This document shows positions 1 through 13,000 of a stretch of 64,000 nt of DNA, piece by piece; the first letter of the stretch is position 1; each line of letters begins with the position of its first letter. The notes under the pieces are model-generated. The model worked only from the letters and a program-made list of their open reading frames with translations, had not been told where the DNA came from and searched no databases. The stretch is from assembly GCA_014904845.1 (NCBI GenBank), contig MU119214.1:474238-538237 (forward strand). Reading direction: 5' to 3'. A program made the position numbers and the translations under genes. This DNA comes from Acephala macrosclerotiorum (Eukaryota > Ascomycota > Leotiomycetes > Helotiales > Mollisiaceae).

Positions 1-1
1 A

Positions 2-669
2 GAGAAGTTGAGGGAGTCATTTCAGAAGATTCTATGGTTCTACGGGTTCAGACTCAAGGCGGAGGATGGTGTCTTCAAGGTAAGTCTGCAGGCACTGCTC
101 ACCTTCGTGATGTTAACAAGGGACAGGTTGTCAAAGGCGATAACTATGATAAGCACGCCGACAACTGGGACTCACGATTCGACCACAACCACCTCCGAAT
201 TACGAGAATTATCCGCTCCCTCCGTGTCCTGGGCCTCGAAGATGAAGCCTTAGCGTTCCGCTCAGCCCTCGAGGAGAACCTCACTCGTGTCAGCTCAAGA
301 TCACGTGAATATTGGCGCCGAGCAGCTGAAAGAAGCCTGAATCTCAAACCCGATCTCGAGATCGACGACGATGACGATGACAGGGTTGGACCCAAGTTCC
401 TCCGGGAATTCGTGCAAGAGAGAAAGAAGAAGTGTGAAGTGGACAAGAAGCCGGATACCACCAAGGAGACGAGTGAGAAGGAGCCGGTAGGCGAAGTTAA
501 GGAGGCTGCTTCTGCGGGAGGAGATGCAGAGACAAAGAGCGCAGATGACAAGATTGCGGAGGAAAATGTAGGTGAAATTGTGGAGGCTGTCGAGGGTCAT
601 ATGGAAGCAGAACCAGAGCTGAGCGCTGAGGACGTTCCCAAAGCCGTTGGAGAAGGAAAGGTCACATAA
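2..669 (+). CDS. OGFr-domain protein, 3' part
   Basis: The window opens inside this gene, so the start is missing. Two exons are visible: 2-79 and 127-669, joined across a 47-nt intron (80-126, GTAAGT donor, CAG acceptor) with the frame kept. The junction region holds the core of the opioid growth factor receptor conserved domain: a hydrophobic stretch ending LWFYGFRL, then HNHLRITRIIRSLRVLGLE and a conserved segment SRSREYWRRAAERSLNLKP. After the domain comes a run of aspartates and an acidic, Lys/Glu-rich tail of about 100 residues that looks disordered. The family name comes from the vertebrate receptor; fungal members have no established opioid role and are best called OGFr_N-domain proteins of unknown function. 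Family call is fairly sure, function unknown. Confidence 0.8.
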   Translation, partial: EVEGVISEDSMVLRVQTQGGGWCLQGKSAGTAHLRDVNKGQVVKGDNYDKHADNWDSRFDHNHLRITRIIRSLRVLGLEDEALAFRSALEENLTRVSSRSREYWRRAAERSLNLKPDLEIDDDDDDRVGPKFLREFVQERKKKCEVDKKPDTTKETSEKEPVGEVKEAASAGGDAETKSADDKIAEENVGEIVEAVEGHMEAEPELSAEDVPKAVGEGKVT

Positions 670-1330
670 TGGTGGACTAGTAAGCAGAGAGCACACGAGA
701 CATCGATTCCGAGCATTCTAGAATTGCTGATCATCGTACTGTGAGCCTTACTTTAGACAGAAAGGATACCCCAAAACAGAGCATTCATGACTATAGAATA
801 TTTTCAGTAGACTGGCCAGGGTTACAGTTTCAGGGGCGCGTCGTCCGTCTTCGGGTTGAGAAATTTGCAAAAATTAAATGGGATTGACTCCGGGGACATG
901 AGAAGAAATCAGTCAACCTTGCATTTACGGAAAGTAGAAGGCTCAACCTAGCAACCGTATGTCTCTCCTTCCTCCAAACATCACTTCACAGAATCTCATC
1001 CAACTCAGTTTCTTTTCACTCTCACAACAATTTCAATTCAGGATATACATGCCATCACTGCCGCCACCAACCGTCCTTGAGCCATGGCAAAGCGTTTCTT
1101 CATCAATTCCCTTTACTTCGGTTCGCTCCTCTTCATGCCAACATTCCAACCACCAAAAAGCATACCCCAACCCCGACCACCCAAGCTCATTCTCGTCACT
1201 CAAAATCTACAACTTGGCGACTGCAGATGTCCTACACCAAGAGAGAGCTTACCATGGGCGCAGCACAACATGTGTACCTATGTGAAACGAGACTTGATGA
1301 ATCCGCTCTATCAGTCCGGGTTCGCAAAGC
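670..1330. other. Intergenic / possible 5' exons
   Basis: No convincing gene is visible here. Several short open frames with ATGs at 1077 and 1084 overlap in different frames. One or more of them may be the first exon of the Ser/Thr-rich gene that follows, but no donor site stands out. Confidence 0.3.
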
Positions 1331-1980
1331 TCGTAAAGGTCTTGGGGGTTTGTGCCGTACGATTTTGGAGTGAGAATTGGATTGCCCTGCAACACCGATA
1401 CTCAATGCGGAGAGGACGAGAAGATATGCGAGTACAACAGTAGGAATACTGGAAATGGATGCCCGAGGTACTTTCCATGGTATCGAATTGTTGAGCCTAG
1501 GTATGGACACATCGATCTGCCGGCCGATGTATTGCTGGCAAACAATTCAGAGGCACCGATACCAAGAAGGGAGCCTCCTCGAATCAACACCCACAAACAT
1601 TCAAAGTCTCCGATTCTATCTCAGATACCCAAGGTAGGCCAAATACAACTACGGCAACAGAGAAAGAAGTATATACGACTCCACAAGAAACCGTTCTGTA
1701 TTCACAGTCCGGTACGTCTCTAATTTCAACCACCTTCCCTCTAGATGACTTTTCCACTTACTCCCGACCTTCAGAGAACGGACCCACGTTAATAATCACG
1801 ATCATGAACAACCTAAAACCTCGCGAAATAGACAACCAAATGGGGTGGGCATCACACCAGTATCCTCGTCAATCTCCGAACTCCACACCAGATCTTCGAC
1901 CTTCTCAAGGCACACCTATTTGGTGCCTAGGTCCAGACGGTAAATCCGCGACTCCCTCCATGAACGCATTCGGTATATAA
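1331..1980 (+). CDS. Ser/Thr-rich protein, 5' end unresolved
   Basis: Two exons can be joined. The first (about 1331-1500) encodes a short cysteine-containing segment (CNTDTQC..C..GNGCPRYFPWYR). A 50-nt intron (1501-1550, GTATGG to TTCAG) keeps the frame into a second exon, 1551-1980, open for 143 codons and ending at TAA 1978-1980. The second exon is rich in Ser, Thr, Pro and Asn with several N-glycosylation-like NxT/NxS sites, which suggests an extracellular or cell-wall protein. No membrane segment is seen in this part. The true start is not resolved: a stop lies just upstream in the first frame, so at least one more exon is needed, possibly one starting at 1077 or 1084; the latter frame begins with a hydrophobic, signal-like stretch. 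Family not recognised. Confidence 0.4.
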
Positions 1981-3748
1981 TGCATCAAACCTTGGGATAG
2001 TTGGCCATTGGATGGTTCGTTTCGAGGTAGTGACCCCTCCGAGGAGATACGTTGAGTCAGGCAGAGTCGGTTTCTTGCTGTTGGGAACCCGGAGTTTTTG
2101 TTTCAGGTTATGAGAAACAGTACATGAGATGAGTTAGATCATTGATACGCGCAGGGCTTGTTAGGAAAGGTTGGATATTGGTTTCAGCAAATCGAGTTTT
2201 GAGTGTTCATTTCTTGGTCCGGCATCATTACTCTGGTAATCTCGGACGACATTTTTCCATTTCGCATCCAACGCAGTTAGTTAGCGTCGCCGCTCTGCTC
2301 AGGTTGCTCGGTCATGTTCCTGCTCTCCCTTCCAGTGACTAATCATGATTTACTTACTATTCGGTTCTGCCGTACGAAAGTTGTTTTCAAGAGGACGAAG
2401 TCAGCTCCCAGGGAACCCAAATAGGACCCCCCAATAAATACATCCTTTAATCTCTTACACTCTTAGATGTAGTACTACACCTAGGAGTGTTTGGGCCCCA
2501 AGTATAAATATCCCGCACAATAAGACTTAAAGTATACCAAGTTTCAATACTAGAACCCGAACTACTTCGGCTTCTAATATAATAATATTTCTTAGCAAAC
2601 CTAGATGGAATTAATCACCTAAAATATCTTGCCAGTGAACTTCGCTTTTCAGCCACATTATTAATGAAGCTATACTAGAAAATCTATCTTTCGTACGCCG
2701 TGTTATTTCGCGTTTGCGTGCGCACCAAGCCTCTGCACACATGATACCTTGCCGCTTTGCTCGCCTCGCTTCACCCATCCTCACCAGCCTTCTTGTGCGC
2801 ACTCTACTACCTTACCTCTGCTCACCCCTCTTACCTGGGATGTAATCATCCCCGTTCGTGCTACATCCGAGAGCGTCAACTCCTAGCGAGAAGGATTCAG
2901 GGGAGCCAAAACGGGCTCTGGGGCCGTTATAGGCTCCCGGACTCACTATCTTGGTGTTATATATCAATGTATTAAACAACCTTGAGTATAACTCGCAAAT
3001 ACATAAAGGTACGGGGGTAGAATTGGTTGATATTAAGACTGAAGAGCTTAGACTACAGGATTTGAGGTCTTATAGGTGCTCGTTTAGTATGGTCACATGG
3101 ATTTTTTATTCGCACCGGCTCCGCCGGCGCGAGTAGGGGCGTTCCCTCCCTACCACACCCCCCCCACGTGGGGCTGGAGCTGTTTTACGGGGGCTTTACG
3201 GAGAGCTCTAAACTGTTAAACGGAGGTGTTGTGAGTGATCAATTTTGATTGATTAAAGCATTATTTTATAGTCCAAATGCCCCCTTTTATTATGTCTTAC
3301 CGATCGTCATTTCCAGAGTGGGCATCGACCTTTGACTTTCGATATAAACTACGGGAGCGCTAAGTGCCAAAAGCGACACATCTTGGCGTTTCTTGGTGTA
3401 AAAACGTGATTTAAATTTTTCAAAAATATCACGCGTTATTACGTAAACTCTACGTGAACTTTTTTTTCCCTAGCAGGATACCTTTAACTATCGTCAAAGG
3501 CAAATCCAAATTGGGATCTGGAGGAAAGTAGAAGATTCCGACCAAGGATCCTTGATAGGAATAACGTGAAAGTTAATTGAACGCACCACGCTATAAATAG
3601 AATACAAGTAGGTAAAACTAGGCGTAATGCTATGGAGAGTGAACAGTAAGTTTCAACTTGACACGCAAAAGAGGGTAGACGGCATTTTTTCCTTGCCAAT
3701 TGCTTAACCGTAAAAAGTCCAACTCTGGCTCGTTTATCGTCTGACTCA
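1981..3748. other. Gene-poor, partly AT-rich spacer
   Basis: No supported gene. The stretch from about 2400 is AT-richer with many TAA/TAT words and only short open frames, as expected for an old repeat mutated by C-to-T changes. A short GC island at 3110-3180 contains a run of eight C. Confidence 0.4.
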
Positions 3749-5597
3749 TCACTGCTGCTCATTCTTCGTCACTGGTGTCAAGTACACATCTAAGGGCAGC
3801 TTCGACCATAAGAAGTACGCTTTTTGATCCAACCAATTGAAATCCGGATCCGCAAGTTCAATATCAAAGTTAAAAATCATGCGCGCGAGAATGAGCCGCA
3901 TTTCAGCATACGCTAGGCTGCCAAGTATGTCAGCGGGTTGTTTAGCAGAGCGAGGGCAGGTCGACTTACTTGCGACCCAAACAGTTTCTTGGACCAATGT
4001 TAAAGGGCTGGACCATTTTGAGATTATCGCCAGCGAACTCCGGAGACCGGTCCTCGGAAACTCGCTCCGAAGGAGGTTCCGTGTCGCGTTTGAACTGCCT
4101 AGGGTCATGGAACATAGGGGCAGATCCGTCTCTCAAAAATCGCTCTGGACGATATTCCATCGGGCGTTCGAAGTGCTTGGGGTCATGGAACATAGGCCAA
4201 TGCCACACAGCAACATCGGTTCCCTCTGGGACGAAATGGCCCGCAATGTTCACACCTCCTTTAGGAACCGTTCGGAGCGGGCCGATAGGAACAGGTGGAT
4301 AATATCGCATTGCCTCATTCAGGCAGGCAAGCATATACGGTAAGTTCATGACTGAGGCCAAAGTGATCTCCTTATCTGAGGTGAACGAGGAACGTATTTC
4401 CTGTGTCAATTTGTTCAACGCCTCCGGGTGCTTTAATAAAATGAAAGTCATGGCGGCAAGGAGTGTAGCTGTTGTCTCCGAGCCGGCAACCAAGAGTGCA
4501 CTTGCGTTACCCAGGAGCTGTTCGAACTGGAGATTCTAAACCATGGTTTTAGTCAGCACGACCAAGTAGAATGGTGTTAGTGTGACCTTACCCAGGCGTC
4601 CTTCTTTTGCAAAACGCAATCGACTAAATCTGGCCTCTGCGTTCCTAAATCTATGCGGCGGAGCAGCTTTTCCGTCGCCTGCTTAGTATCTAGAATGTAA
4701 AGATTTAGTGATTGAGATTAATTAGGCTAATTACTGAAGACTAGCGCCATAACAGTGGTGATAAGAGAGAGAGTGGACATACGATCCTTGCGGTTCTTGT
4801 TGAAGAAGCGTCTCACCAGCCAGTTAAAAGGATCCTCGAGCCCCAGGTACCTGAGGACCTGCAGCGGTATGAAATCCTCGGTCGTGCCATTGATGGCCAC
4901 TACCCATGGATCGTACGCAGCACGCTCTAGGCAGCCGGACCCCTCCCCGAAAGTCAGATCACTGATGATATCGACTGTAATCCAATTATACCACGATGTC
5001 ATGTTCATCCGTCGTCTCTTCTCGTCCGGATGATCCCCATCAACGCAGTACTTCCGCAGTTGGCGCACTAGCTGATCGGCATACCCCACAATGATGGGCT
5101 CCTGCTCGCGTAGTCTACGCTCGCTGAACCCATGGCTTAACACCCGCCTTAGCAAGGCATGGTTCTCGCGATTCTCGATGATGATATTGGGTAAGGCACC
5201 CTTCGTTCGGTAAAACCTCTCGGACTTGGGCAGCTCGTCCACGCCTGCATTCATGCCAACCCGATGGCCATAAATATCAGTCCAGGCCTCGGCTGCAGTA
5301 AACGAGAGTTCGTCTGGGGCAATGCGCACTACCGGGCCGTACTTCGCGTGCAACGGGAGCAGGTGAAAAGTAAGTTTGCCCTTCGCCATGTAGTAGACAT
5401 AGGGTAGGCAGGTTGCTTTCCAGAGCGGCGGACCCGGAAATTGGGCGAGCGGGTGGAAGAAGACGTTGTGTACCATCCGAAAGGCGCAAAAAAGCAAGCC
5501 CTGCCACAGTGTGAGTATCCTAGGTGAAGTATGAAGCGAGCTATCATACCACAAGGGCTGCAACGCCGATCACATCAAGGCAGTTGAGAAGCAGCAT
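3749..5597 (-). CDS. Cytochrome P450 monooxygenase with internal duplication
   Basis: Heme-thiolate monooxygenase, probably anchored in the ER. Five exons (5597-5550, 5500-4783, 4689-4592, 4535-3970, 3917-3749) join in frame to 532 aa; introns are 49, 93, 56 and 52 nt. The start at 5597 gives a hydrophobic N-terminal anchor followed by the proline-rich hinge FPGPP. Visible motifs are the I-helix AGSETT (about residues 305-310), the K-helix EAMR (362-365), PERF (418-421) and the heme loop FNIGPRNCLG with the ligand Cys near 473. Between PERF and the heme loop a 78-bp segment is present twice in tandem, so residues about 401-426 are repeated as 427-452. The clan and substrate cannot be read from the sequence. 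No other biosynthetic gene lies beside it. Since the heme and oxygen motifs are intact, activity is possible but the duplication could disturb the meander region. Confidence 0.9.
4044..4199 (-). repeat. 78-bp tandem duplication inside the P450
   Basis: Two adjacent 78-bp units (4199-4122 and 4121-4044). The best preserved stretch, GGTCATGGAACATAGG on the plus strand, starts at 4103 and again at 4181, exactly 78 bp apart. Encoded units share PMFHDP, a Phe/Arg pair, an Arg after Glu and a final Ser. Divergence between the units shows that the duplication is not recent. Confidence 0.85.
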
Positions 5598-6014
5598 TGT
5601 AGCGCTCGTTGCTAATTGTGGTTTGTCTGTCCTGTACGAAACGAATCGCTAGTAGAATAGTAGCTTGCGCTGAAGAGCGATGGTAAAGCGAAGGATCAAA
5701 GATTTCTCTCTTGACAGCGGCATTTGTTCAAGCAATACCCATCATCTTAGCTGACATGATCTTGCTTTCACCCACCCTTGACAAAGCGGGGTAAAGTTTC
5801 GCACTACAAAGTACGCATCGATCGTTGAAGTCTAAAGAGTCATTCTCCACTAATGCTATAGTGGCGTGATGTTGGGTGTATGTGATGCGGATTTCTTCCT
5901 ATGAAGTGTTCATATGTGATGTTAAAGTTTCGCATGACATGTACTTCGTGCACTGCCAGGGGTCCAAAATCGGCCTTATGCGAGGTGGACAGGGAAGCCA
6001 GAATCGATTCCATA
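5598..6014. other. P450 upstream spacer
   Basis: Upstream region of the P450 gene. Only short open frames; no gene seen. Confidence 0.4.
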
Positions 6015-6360
6015 CGGAGGTACAGCGGTTAAGTATTGACACAATTCTAAAAGGACAAGGGTAATTGATAAGGCTTCTAAGCTTGTTGGGGAAATAAACA
6101 AAACAATTTTACGTACATTCTAAAGACGAGCCTCGCGTAGCGGTTTTATATGCTGCCTTACTAGGACTAGAAGCAGTAAACACTAATTTAGAATTGTGTC
6201 AATACTTCACCGCTGTTCCTCCATAGTGCTTCTCCCAGGGATCATTTTACTGTTTTAATAAAGTTTTTTTGTAAAGCATAGCAAAAGTTATACATATTAA
6301 AATTATATGTAGCGTTCAGACCCTTGTCTATTGTATGAATATTTGACCGCTGTACCTCCG
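6015..6360. mobile_element. TA-flanked MITE (CGGAGGTACAGC family)
   Basis: The left end reads CGGAGGTACAGCGG and the right end is its inverted copy CCGCTGTACCTCCG. Both ends are flanked by TA, the target duplication of Tc1/mariner-type elements. Similarity of the ends extends for about 45-50 bp, including the word ACAAGGGT. A third inverted copy of the terminus lies inside (about 6188-6222), so the element is internally rearranged or one copy landed in another. No transposase frame is present. The same terminus bounds the element at 27055-27242. Confidence 0.65.
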
Positions 6361-7094
6361 TACATCACGATATCTTGCTAACTCACCAGCGTGCTCAGGA
6401 CTCAGGCTGCGGCTCAGGTTAGAGCAGCGACTGCTCATGTCTAAAGACGGAAGCGCACTTTAGTGGGCTTAATTGTCGTCTGAGATTATAAAGGAAAGCA
6501 TTGTGCTTAAACACGGCGATATTCACTCACGATAACAAGATTACTCAGTACACGTTTCCCTCGCTTCGATGATTGTGAGTTGGAAGTCTCATTCCTGGTT
6601 CCGGGTTTTGAAATTGTACCCCTCATTCGCGTTGTTGGACATGCTGTCGATGCCCTCTATTGAAGGAGGTGAACTAAGAAGTTTTTCAAGTAGGGAAGTC
6701 TTCCAATTCAAGCCGCTTGGTCTTTTTCTCTCATTACTCTGTTCCCTCGTCACAATCTCCATCATGGCGAGGAACCACGGTAATGCCGTCTTCTGGTACA
6801 CCCGAAAGACGCACATTCTTGTGAGGCAGTCTTCCATCCTTGCGCCTTTCTCTAGTTCTACTTGTCTCCAAATCACCGAAAATACCAGATTCCAGAAGAC
6901 CTTGAGCAGAGCCTAAGCAGAGTGGGAAAGCCAATCAGATAGAAAATAAAACTCCTTGCATTTATGCTACCTCCCTACCCAGATGTATATGCCATTATCA
7001 TTCATCATTCATTTCTCCATTTCCCCATTTTCCACCCACTACTCATATACTCTCTATCCCATTCCTCTTCGCCTTCTAGCGTCGAATCTCCCAC
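6361..7094. other. Spacer 3' of VPS13
   Basis: No gene recognised. A 115-codon open frame at 6569-6916 (plus) has no family signature and overlaps open frames on the other strand, so it is not called. Confidence 0.35.
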
Positions 7095-10000
7095 CTATTC
7101 CGTCGCTTTATACTTCTTATTAAACTCATTAACCGCCACCCCAATTTTCCTATACAAAAAATTCCTCGAACTCTCCTCCGCAACCGGAATAAATGGCCCA
7201 TTCGTCCCACCCCTCAACGTCAAACTCAACCCCGTCCTCTCCTTACTAATCGTCTGGATATCCTTCAAGGGAACATCCCATTCAGAAGTCAATTTCTTGC
7301 TCTTGATAAGCATGATACGACTGTATGTCAACATGACCACCACATCTTCTCTTGGGAGTTCCAGATGCGCGATATATGATTCGTTGAAATATTTCCCGTT
7401 ATCGAGTTGTTTGAGCCAGAATTGACCGAGTGCTTCTCGTTGGGAGTAGGGACGCACGATACCATCTGTGCCGATGAAGCGAGTGAGACGGACGCGGTCG
7501 AGTCCGTCACCGTCGAAGACGGTGGTTGTGTTGCGGATACCCTCGCTGACGTTGGAGGCGAGATCGAAGACTCCGATTGCGGGTTTGGTGACGAATCCTA
7601 ATGCACCTTTGCCGACTCCTTTGAAGAAGCCCAATGCGCCTTCTTGCTCAGCTCCTTCGATTGGCTTTCGTGCAAGCCCGCCGATACCGCTGGCGACACT
7701 GCTCACGAGGGAGTTGGTGCCTGCTGTGACACCGTAGAGGGCGTGCTTTGGACGGTTGCGAGAGCGGGTCATGCGACGGCGATCCTGGAATTGCTTGTCC
7801 ATAGTAGCTTCTGCAAGACCTTTGGCTATACTGCCGGTGAACTTGGAGAAACTGTCTGAGACACCGAAGACGGACTTCTTGACGAAGCTGGTGGCTCCTT
7901 TTGCGATGCCAATACCGAGTTGCTCTGGTCTGTCGGCCATGATAAATCCTTGATATGGCTCATAGAACAAGTCTGCCACTCCGGAGCTCATATTGTTGAA
8001 CAGACCAACGGGATTGCCGAGGAAATCTGCGGAACCGAGAACCTTGTGGACTTGGTACAATGCCTCTTGAGAGTAGTGATTCGTGATGTTCTGGATCAGG
8101 ATGCCTGCAGAGACCCGAGCATTCTCTAGCATGAGCGCATTAAGTCGAACGGGAGCATCATTGATGTTTCCAATGGCCATGGTGAGAACATTCATGAAGA
8201 ACATCAACGGATTTCTTGATGATGTCTTATCCTCCACATTGACTCGGTCTGTCCGCACGAAGGACAAATCGAGCTGCATTGGCTGAATATTGAGCAGCTC
8301 GAAGTAGATGTCTTGGCCAGACTGGTCTTGAGAGGGCTCGGGTATGTCCAAATTCTCGTCGCAGAGAACTCCTTCATGGATCTCAGCCCAGGATGCTCCT
8401 GGGACCTTGGAAAAGTCTAGCAGGGCGAAAACAAAATCTTCATCAATCTCCAGTGTCATCTGCTGTAACAACAAAGTCGCATATTTGATATAGAGCACAC
8501 CGTAGGAATCGTCCTTGACCCGAGTGACCATAACATGGACGCATGGGTGAGCCTCGGTCTCTTTGTTGTTCTTGGGCACAACGCTCGGATACAGGATCAT
8601 GGGGAAGATTCCACCGTAAAGCTGATTGTCAATCTGAACCCATTTGATGCCGGCGATAAAAGTCTGGAACAGCGGTGACTCAGAGTATTTAAATGAGATA
8701 TCTCGGAAGGTCACATAAGCAAGCTCTTTCAGATGAGCATTGACCAATGATATGCCAATGCCAGCAAGCTTAAGCTGTGCTCTGAAAGTCACACTAGTGT
8801 CCTGGGACTTGACCTCAAATCCTCCGCTGAGACTCGTCGTCGAGTCTGTCCGAGTCTTCTGCTTGTACAAACTCTTCGAAGCCTTATAGTTCGAAAGAAT
8901 CAATGTCTGTGTTGGACCGTCTGCTGCCACGTTGAGATCGATGATTTTCGGCTCTCTTGTGCCAGCTGCATCACGAGGAGGTGGGACTTTCATGGGAATT
9001 AAATTGCCAATCTCGGCAAGCTTGACATGCCTCTCTTTGCCGTTTGCATTAATGACCAGCTCCTTGTGTTTTGCCGCTGGATAATCCCAAGCATATGGCA
9101 TGATGCTCCTTGGCGGCAGACGATATCGTATTGGCCGCCAGCCAGATCTATCTTCTGCATCTTCATCATCCAGGTTTGGGTTTGCCTGGAAGAACATGAA
9201 TTCAGTGTCGCTCTCGTTCCGCATCGAGAATGGCCAGTTCTTGGTCTCTGGAATGAGGTGTAGGAAGATGGTAGCGTTTTCCATCAGGACTTCAACACGG
9301 ATGAGCTTCTGTCTTTGGCCAGCCTTTGCGATCTTGATATGCGCGACGCCTAGATCCGAGATATTGAATGGAGATGACCATTGATTGTTGAGACCTGGGA
9401 AGCACAACGAGAGTTGCTTGACTGCACTCTTTTGAAGGAAGTGCAGAGGCTGCAGAGCCCCAGGCTTCAGGGTCATAAGATCGGAAGATCCAGGCTCCCG
9501 AACGTTGATTTCGTCTTTCAATTGGTTCTTCAGCACGAATCTAGGAGCGAGTGTGACGACCTTTGTCATCTTATACTTCCCGTCACCGGCTGCCACTGTG
9601 ATACCAATATGGATTTCGGTGTTCTTAGTCGAGGACGGTAGGACGACATCTGTTGTGCTTCCGATGGCATCGAAACTTTGTGGTCGACTCCAGGCGGATT
9701 CTCCCACCTTGAGCAGGGCACGGTTCCGTTGATCGTCAGCTCCGAACGCAAACATGTATGGAAGGGCTTTCCGTCTCTCCGAATCAGCCGAGTTTGTATG
9801 GAAGCCTTGGCCAGCAGCTGTCTTTGCTTGCTGGAGAAGCGATTTTGCTTTAATGTTGATACCAAGACCAGTCTTGTTCAGAATGACGTATGGACTGTAC
9901 ACAGTTACTCTGAAAGCACCGCCACTGTCTGGGATCTTGTAGTAGTGAAGTCGAAGATTCAGTGCCAATCCATCGGCATCCTTGCACACCAATGTTGATT

Positions 10001-13000
10001 CCTTCCGAAAGTCTTCCTGGTTGTTTGAATTGATGATGGCAAATTCGCTTGCCTTGAATACGGTGTCTTGCATGTCAATACTCAGAAGGAGGAGATGCGA
10101 TAGCTCAACAACGTGGACTGGGCTGAGACCACCTCTTCGGAGAAAGTTGGTCCAGTCTTTCTTAGTGTTCTTGTCGTAGATGCGATACTTGAAGTCGTAG
10201 GGGAGAAGATTTTCCAGTTCCACAGGAGCAGAAAGCCTGATTCTCATGTAGGGATAAATGCTACAATATTGTCAGTGACAGTTGAGACATTCATGATTAT
10301 AGGACTTACTTTGTGAGAGGACTGCTCCTATCGAAGGTAGCATGCATCTGGAAATAGAAAGGCGGAGTACTCTTGTCCGTCTCCCCCTTGCATGTCATGG
10401 TTCTAGTAGGTCGCTGAAGCAAATCTTTCCACCATAGCGACTCTGTGGACCATGCGTAGCCGAATCCTTGGTCGGGCCTTACCAAAAGCGATTTCAAGAA
10501 TGCAGCACCGACTGGTGCGGGTCTACTTTCTCCGGGAGCGATCCTCTCAATCTTCAGAAGGTGGCCTTCTTGTGCATCGAAGACACCAAGCTCAATAGGA
10601 ATCTGAGTCTTGTTCTCGACAAGTAAAGGCGAGCGAAGTGTGATACACTTTACATTGTCAGTTCCAAGTGTGACCTCCACAAGCAGACGATGGAGAATTT
10701 GGTCTTTTCGAGGCCGAAGACTGTACAAAGTCTCTCCTTCGCGATTGACACCAATCTTGTTGACGCTGTCAAACCCACTTCCTTCGAGTCTGACACCAAT
10801 GACACCGGTGTTGCTTTCTGGTGATAGATTCTCGCGCATTTTCTCCCAGTCTTCGAAACGCCAAGGGCCTTCTTCGCCATCTTCTAGCCTAACCGCCAGA
10901 TCATTCGCCTCTCCAGGTACATCAGCCCAGACATTGACATCAAAACCGGTGTAATTTCGTATGCGATAAGGCGCCTCTGCTCCACGAGGTTTCGAGAGAA
11001 CATCTTCCTCTTGGGTAAAGAATTGGAATGACTTGGATGCAAGTGCAATTGTAGCGGAAGTCACTGTCAACTCAAGCATCTTCGGTGAAGTGAGATCCAC
11101 TGACATGCGATCGGGATTTTGATCCTTGGCAATCTGCAGCCCTAGTGTCCATGGTTCAATCAAGGGCTCCCAAGAAGATTTGGCAAAGTTGTAGATGTTG
11201 ATATACATGTCGATGTTCGTGTCTGCTCGCATGCTACTGGACCAATCGTTTGCGTTGGCCGTGAAGTTCTTCACGCTGAGATCCAGAATTGGAAGTTCGT
11301 GGAGGTCGCCAATGAGAATTACTCTCATGCCTTCCAACGTAGCAGTCATTTCTTCATGCTTCTGAACAATTTCCTTTGCTTGGGACTGGCTTCCAAGACG
11401 AGATGGTGCCACTGATCCCATCTTGCTCTTCTTTGCTACCGTCGAAGTTGCTTTGCCACTAGTCGATCGTCGCTTTAGACTGTTGTTGCTCTTGCTCTTG
11501 AGCTGCTTGGCCTTGACGTCTGAAGCTAGGGCTTTGTCGTCGTCTTTATCATCGCCGTCTTTTGATAGTTCAGATGCTCGACCAACAATTTGCAGAGCGA
11601 GGAGGATATCACGAAGAGACAATCGGAGCACCAGAGGTTCCACGTCAATATGCAAGCTCGTAAGATCTGCTTTAGAGCTATCCATCGACATCTGAAGAGA
11701 AAAGTCGTCCAGAATCCGCAGTCGAGTATCCTCGAATTTATCCATGCGACATAAGAACATACCCATCTGCGAGACTTGTAGGGTAAGTGCATGTTGCTGT
11801 GCAAGGAGAACTTGTTTGGTGCCAAGCACGATAGCTTCAGAGCTTGAACTGAGTGGATTAGCAATTAGAATGACTTGTGCATCCACAACGTTAAATCTGA
11901 AGGCAATGTTCATTGGCGAGTCGCCTGACTGGGAGGAGGTCTGACTAGAAGTAGTTGCTTCAGACTTTGTGCGAGTATTTATTGGCCTCGACTTCTGGCT
12001 CAAGGGTATCAAATCTGTATCAGAGTCATCTTGCGAATCGGCCACACTTTCAAAGTCCTCCGGCACCAAAGGTTCATCGACGGCAAGGCCACCTGCGACG
12101 AAAGATTGAAGGGCAAAGATGTAATCGAGAGCAAAGATGACACGGGGGCTATCAACAGCGACGATAGCAATCAAGTTACGTTCCTTGCCCCCGGAAATTG
12201 TGACACTAGCCATGAACTGCTGTACGTCCTTGTTGGAGGATGTCATGATCTTGCGGAATTTGTTCGTCGTTCGAGACCGGCTATCCTGGATCGTGAAGGA
12301 ATCGATCAGGAACTCTGACTCTAGAGAGCCGTCGGTCATCATTCGTAGCTTGACTTTGGTATCGTCCAAGGAGAACTTGGACAAGCTAGCTGCCTCGAGG
12401 TCACCCACTGGCTCATCCTCCTTGGCTAGGATCAATTCCAAGCCGATTGTATGGACATGGAACGCAAGATCAAGCTTAGTCCAGGTCTTTGAATCGACCC
12501 CAAGCTCTGGCCCCAGGTCAACGAGTGCGGGGTTATCATCAGAGCTGTCTGATTTTTGCTGAATCGTCTTTGCCTTCTTAGCTGTCTGTTTAGGCACGTC
12601 CTCGGTGGCCTGTTCATCTTCGTCGGGATCGACAGCGAAGGCCGCCGGGACAGATCGTGCAAGCTCGAGAAGAAACTTCAGTTGAGTTTGGCTTATTCGA
12701 AGATTGAAGTCAGTCATATGACCCTCGATTTCCGTATCCGGTCTCTTGATGCCAGGAGAGTGCTCAGCATAGGTGATTTGAAACCCCAGGTCTACTTTGT
12801 CGATGAGTTCAAGCTCTTCGCTTTTGTCGTTGTTGAAATAGAAATCGGACGTGAGACGGATGTTCCTGATCCCTGCTGACAGCTTCATTGCAATGGGTGC
12901 ATGCTTGGAGTCATCCATAGGAACGAACCTATTCTCGGCATATATTTCTCCGAGATACGCCGTGATGAGGTCTCTGTGGGGGCGATCGGGCTTGATAGCA

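Noticed and set aside
1232..1510. Minus-strand 92-codon frame with a signal-peptide-like hydrophobic stretch
   Set aside because: Lies antisense to the better supported spliced Ser/Thr-rich gene; the hydrophobic run is probably chance.
3484..3762. 92-codon minus-strand open frame 3' of the P450
   Set aside because: Overlaps the P450 stop region and has no family signature; most likely 3' UTR.
6569..6934. Overlapping open frames on both strands
   Set aside because: Conflicting strands, no homology pattern and no splice structure.
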